Shown: piece by piece, positions 5,901-8,181 of the stretch
How positions within the stretch are numbered: the first letter of the stretch is position 1
Layout: each line of letters begins with the position of its first letter
Origin: an uncultured Clostridia bacterium
Lineage (GTDB): Bacteria; Bacillota; Clostridia; Oscillospirales; Ruminococcaceae
Reading direction: 5' to 3'
Assembly: GCA_947588775.1 (NCBI GenBank)
Contig: CANPZQ010000087.1
Coordinates: 1 to 8,181, forward strand
DNA: 8,181 nt
Position numbers and translations under genes: made by a program
Notes under the pieces: generated by a model
What the model was told of the DNA's origin: nothing
The model's database searches: none
The model's input: the letters and a program-made list of their open reading frames with translations, nothing else

Positions 5901-6791
5901 TCAGTAGTGGACGTATTTTTTGCTTACCAAAAGGTTGATGCAGGTGATTGTAAGAACTATCGCGAATAAGACTATCGCCGCCGCCGAGGCGTAGGACGGG
6001 AAACCGCCGCTGTCGCCGTAGAGCATATCGTAGACGTAGCCGACGATAGTATTCATCTCCGCGGCGTTTAAGTTTGTCCCAAAGAGCGCGACAGCGTCGC
6101 TGTAGGCCTTGAACGCCCCGATGAAGCCGGTGATTATAAGATAAAAGAGCATCGGCGAAATCATCGGGAGGGTAATTTTACGGAAAATTCTGAACGGGCG
6201 GGTGCCGTCGATACGCGCCGCGCTGTAATATTCCTCGTTTACCGAGGCGAGCGCGCTTGTCAAAATCAGAATCTTAAATGGGAGCACCACCCATACGGTA
6301 TAGAAGCATAAAACAAACATCTTCGCCCAATACGGCCCGTCGATGAAGTCGATTGGCGACATCCCGAAAATCCCCAAGACGAGGTTCACGAGGCCGTCGG
6401 TGTAGGGCGTTTTCTGAAAGAGAATCATGAAAACAAGACCGACCGCAAGGGTGTTTGTTACATATGGCAGGAAGAAAACCGTCTGGTAGAGCTCCCGAAG
6501 AGGCTTTATCGATGAAAGCCCGCAGGAAATCCCGAGGGCTATCAGCGTCGAAAGCGGAACCGTCACGACTACGAGAATAAAGGTGTTTTTAACCGCCTGC
6601 AAGAAGTAGGGGTCGTGTAAAATGTAGGAATAGTTGTAGATACCCGTTCCGAAGAACGTCTGCGAGGCGGAGTTGTAGCCCTCCTCGAAGGAGTAGACGA
6701 AAACGTCTATCAGGGGATAGACCATGAACACCCCGAGGAATAGAATTGCGGGCAGGAGATAGAGCCAGCCCTTTGAGCTTTTGTTTTCCAT
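5901..6791 (-). CDS. Carbohydrate ABC transporter permease, MalF/UgpA-like
   Basis: A 296-residue membrane subunit, partner of the next gene in the channel. The N-terminus (WLYLLPAILFLGVFMVYPL, 9-27) is the usual first helix of this family. Further hydrophobic segments lie near 69-91, 104-124, 156-178, 214-235 and 266-290. The EAA loop EEYYSAARIDG (186-196) with LPMISP (208-213) is intact. It lacks the large periplasmic insert of enterobacterial MalF and is closer to the shorter UgpA/LacF type common in Gram-positive bacteria. The ATG at 6789-6791 follows AGGAG (6798-6802) with 6-nt spacing, and the ATPase stop lies 12 nt upstream. The order ATPase, MalF-like, MalG-like, binding protein places all subunits in one transcript. 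Confidence 0.93.
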   Translation of the reverse strand: MENKSSKGWLYLLPAILFLGVFMVYPLIDVFVYSFEEGYNSASQTFFGTGIYNYSYILHDPYFLQAVKNTFILVVVTVPLSTLIALGISCGLSSIKPLRELYQTVFFLPYVTNTLAVGLVFMILFQKTPYTDGLVNLVLGIFGMSPIDFIDGPYWAKMFVLCFYTVWVVLPFKILILTSALASVNEEYYSAARIDGTRPFRIFRKITLPMISPMLFYLIITGFIGAFKAYSDAVALFGTNLNAAEMNTIVGYVYDMLYGDSGGFPSYASAAAIVLFAIVLTITCINLLVSKKYVHY

Positions 6792-6803
6792 TGGCTTCTC
6801 CTT

Positions 6804-7907
6804 TCACTCGGCTTCAAAGGCGACGCGCTTTTCCGTCTTTTTGTCAAATAGATAAACTTTATGTGGCTTTAGGGCGAATCTGACGGTTTCGGAAGCGGTA
6901 TTGACCCTGTTTTCCGAGGCGATAATCGAGCGAATCGCGGGGTTCTGGGAGCATTTGTTTTCGGAAACAACGCTTATATCCCGCCCCATAACCTCAACCC
7001 TCGAGAGCTTGCACCTAAAAGGCCCGTCGTCGCGCAGCAAAAAGCCCTCGGGGCGGATTGCCGCCCATACGCCGCCGTCGGGGACGTTTTTGAGCTTTAG
7101 GACGGAATCGCCGCCGATTTTCAGGAATCCACCCTTGACCGAGGCGGAGAAAACGTTGATTGGGGGGGTGCCGAGGAAGTTCGCGACGAAGAGGTTTTCG
7201 GGGTTGTCGTATACCTCCTGCGGCGCGCCGATTTGCTGGACTACGCCGTCGCGCATGACGATAATTCTGTCGGAAATGCTCATCGCCTCGTCCTGGTCGT
7301 GGGTTACGAAAACGGTGGTGATTTTTGTTTCGCGCTGGATTCTCTTGATTTCCTCCCTTGTCTGGAGGCGAAGGCGCGCGTCGAGGTTGGAGAGCGGCTC
7401 GTCCAGAAGAAGCACGCGCGGCATTTTCACCAACGCTCTCGCAATCGCGACGCGCTGCTGCTGGCCGCCGGAAAGCTCGCCGGGCTTTCGGTCCATCAGC
7501 CCGTCTATCTGGACGAGCTTTGCGATTTCATGGGCTTTTTCATGCATTTCGGCCTTGGACATCCTGTCCTTGCCGCGAAGATTCCCGAGCGGGAAGATTA
7601 TGTTGTCCATAACGCTGAGGTGGGGATAAAGCGCGTAATTCTGGAAAACGAGGCCGACGCCCCTGTTTTCGGGCGGAAGGTCGGTAACGTCGTCGTCGCC
7701 AAAGAATATGCGCCCGCTTGTCGGCTTCTGGAGCCCGCTTATGAGGTTAAGGGTAGTGCTTTTTCCGCAGCCCGACGGCCCGAGCAGAGCAATCAGCTCG
7801 CCGTCCGGAATCTCAAAATCGAGGCAGTTCGCCGCAACGACGTCGCCGCCCGCGCCCTTCCCCCGCGCCGGAAAAATTTTTGTAAGCTTCTGTAAAACAA
7901 CCTTCAT
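6804..7907 (-). CDS. ABC transporter ATPase, MalK/MsmK/UgpC-like
   Basis: A 367-residue cytoplasmic ATPase that powers the importer and is the first gene of the operon. The nucleotide-binding domain is complete: Walker A GPSGCGKST (43-51), Q-loop VFQNYALYPH (Q89), signature LSGGQQQR (145-152), Walker B VLLLDEP with catalytic Glu170, D-loop SNLD and switch His203 in VTHDQDEAM. From about 245 a TOBE/MalK-type regulatory domain follows, with VWAAIRPEGF (280-289). The ATG at 7905-7907 is chosen because GAGGA lies 10 nt before it and a good promoter lies just upstream; the open frame continues upstream only through promoter and repeat sequence, and a GTG three codons earlier is too close to the ribosome binding site. 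Many CUT1 operons of Gram-positive bacteria lack their own ATPase and share MsmK; this one is self-contained. MalK, UgpC and MsmK cannot be separated here. Confidence 0.95.
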   Translation of the reverse strand: MKVVLQKLTKIFPARGKGAGGDVVAANCLDFEIPDGELIALLGPSGCGKSTTLNLISGLQKPTSGRIFFGDDDVTDLPPENRGVGLVFQNYALYPHLSVMDNIIFPLGNLRGKDRMSKAEMHEKAHEIAKLVQIDGLMDRKPGELSGGQQQRVAIARALVKMPRVLLLDEPLSNLDARLRLQTREEIKRIQRETKITTVFVTHDQDEAMSISDRIIVMRDGVVQQIGAPQEVYDNPENLFVANFLGTPPINVFSASVKGGFLKIGGDSVLKLKNVPDGGVWAAIRPEGFLLRDDGPFRCKLSRVEVMGRDISVVSENKCSQNPAIRSIIASENRVNTASETVRFALKPHKVYLFDKKTEKRVAFEAE

Positions 7908-7941
7908 ATTGGTCACGTCCTCGTAAAAAGATGTCGGGAGT

Positions 7942-7970
7942 ATTATACTATACTTTGCGGGGAAATGCAA
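7942..7970 (-). promoter_or_regulatory. Sigma-A promoter of the ABC operon
   Basis: On the minus strand, TTGCAT (7965-7970) and TATAAT (7942-7947) are separated by exactly 17 bp. The expected transcription start is near 7935, giving a leader of about 28 nt, too short for a riboswitch or attenuator. Two imperfect dyads overlap the promoter: TTGC-N8-GCAA covering the -35, and AGTAT-N6-ATACT around the -10. Either could be an operator. No convincing catabolite-responsive (cre) site was found. The palindromic copy C begins 13 bp upstream of the -35. Confidence 0.85.
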
Positions 7971-7983
7971 GTGAAAATGGGGA

Positions 7984-8065
7984 GCGCGGCGGGGAAAGCG
8001 GGGAGGTGGCGCGAAATTGCGGGGGCGGGCGGGTGGGACGATGGAGGCAGCTTTCCCCGCCGCGC
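7984..8065 (+). repeat. 82-bp palindromic G-quadruplex element, copy C
   Basis: Perfect 16-bp arms GCGCGGCGGGGAAAGC (7984-7999) and complement (8050-8065) enclose a 50-nt interior with G5-C-G3-C-G3-T-G3 (8021-8037) on the plus strand. Compared with copies A and B, base 7993 is G instead of A and its partner 8056 is C instead of T, so pairing is kept. The inner right segment also differs (GGGACGATGGAGGCA). It lies directly upstream of the ABC operon promoter, with the G-rich strand opposite to the operon's sense strand. Confidence 0.88.
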
Positions 8066-8153
8066 GGCCCTTTCCGTCAAAAACATAAGTGTCCGTACCC
8101 CCATCAAAACCCACACCCCCAAAATCCTCCCCCATACTTTCTGCAAAGCCCCC

Positions 8154-8181
8154 GGCGCGGCGGAGAAAGCTCCTGCGTCGG
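8154..8181 (-). repeat. Copy D of the palindromic element, cut by the window end
   Basis: The last 28 bases are identical to the first 28 of copy B (3312-3339): the 17-bp arm and the following TCCTGCGTCGG. If complete, it would end near 8238 with GCTTTCTCCGCCGCGCC and carry a minus-strand quadruplex motif. CTTTCTGC precedes it (8137-8144), as it does copy B (3300-3307). The segment between C and D (8066-8153) is C-rich and shows no gene. Confidence 0.8.

Noticed and set aside
7233..7895. Open frame of 220 codons antisense to the ATPase gene
   Set aside because: It overlaps the fully motif-complete ATPase and has no recognisable content.
7908..8135. N-terminal extension of the ATPase by 76 residues
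   Set aside because: It would cover the promoter and copy C; the family normally starts a few residues before the region seen at ATG 7907.

Overview
The window is a GC-rich bacterial chromosome segment. It most resembles a Gram-positive clostridial gut bacterium (Oscillospiraceae/Ruminococcaceae-like). The grounds are: strong AGGAGG-type ribosome binding sites with TTG starts, a lipoprotein sugar-binding protein of a style common in Clostridia, a GyrA with Firmicutes-like sequence, and an upstream intergenic block of serial short hairpins that I recall as typical of such genomes. The family assignment is an inference from memory, not a database result.

Layout. Positions 1-237 hold stacked hairpin repeats and an AT-rich leader, then gyrA (238-2814, +), which is closed by a strong intrinsic terminator (2842-2873). 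Positions 2874-3416 have no gene but are packed with inverted repeats. These include two copies, in opposite orientation, of an 85-bp palindromic element carrying a G-quadruplex motif. Positions 3417-7907 hold a four-gene operon on the minus strand, transcribed in the order ATPase, permease, permease, substrate-binding lipoprotein. It is tightly packed (12- and 13-nt gaps, then a 4-nt overlap) and sits behind a near-consensus sigma-A promoter (7942-7970). Positions 7971-8181 hold a third copy of the element and the start of a fourth.

Function. gyrA encodes the DNA-cleaving and DNA-wrapping subunit of gyrase; gyrB is not in the window. The operon encodes a complete CUT1-type (MalK/MalF/MalG/MalE-like) ABC importer, probably for a sugar or sugar derivative; the substrate cannot be read from the sequence. 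gyrA and the operon are convergent and look functionally unrelated.

The most interesting signals are two. First, the repeat family: a perfect 16-17-bp stem enclosing a conserved G3-N1 quadruplex tract, with a paired base change between copies. Second, the binding protein has an N-terminal lipobox and also a C-terminal LPTTA, hydrophobic segment and basic tail, resembling a sortase signal or a second membrane anchor.
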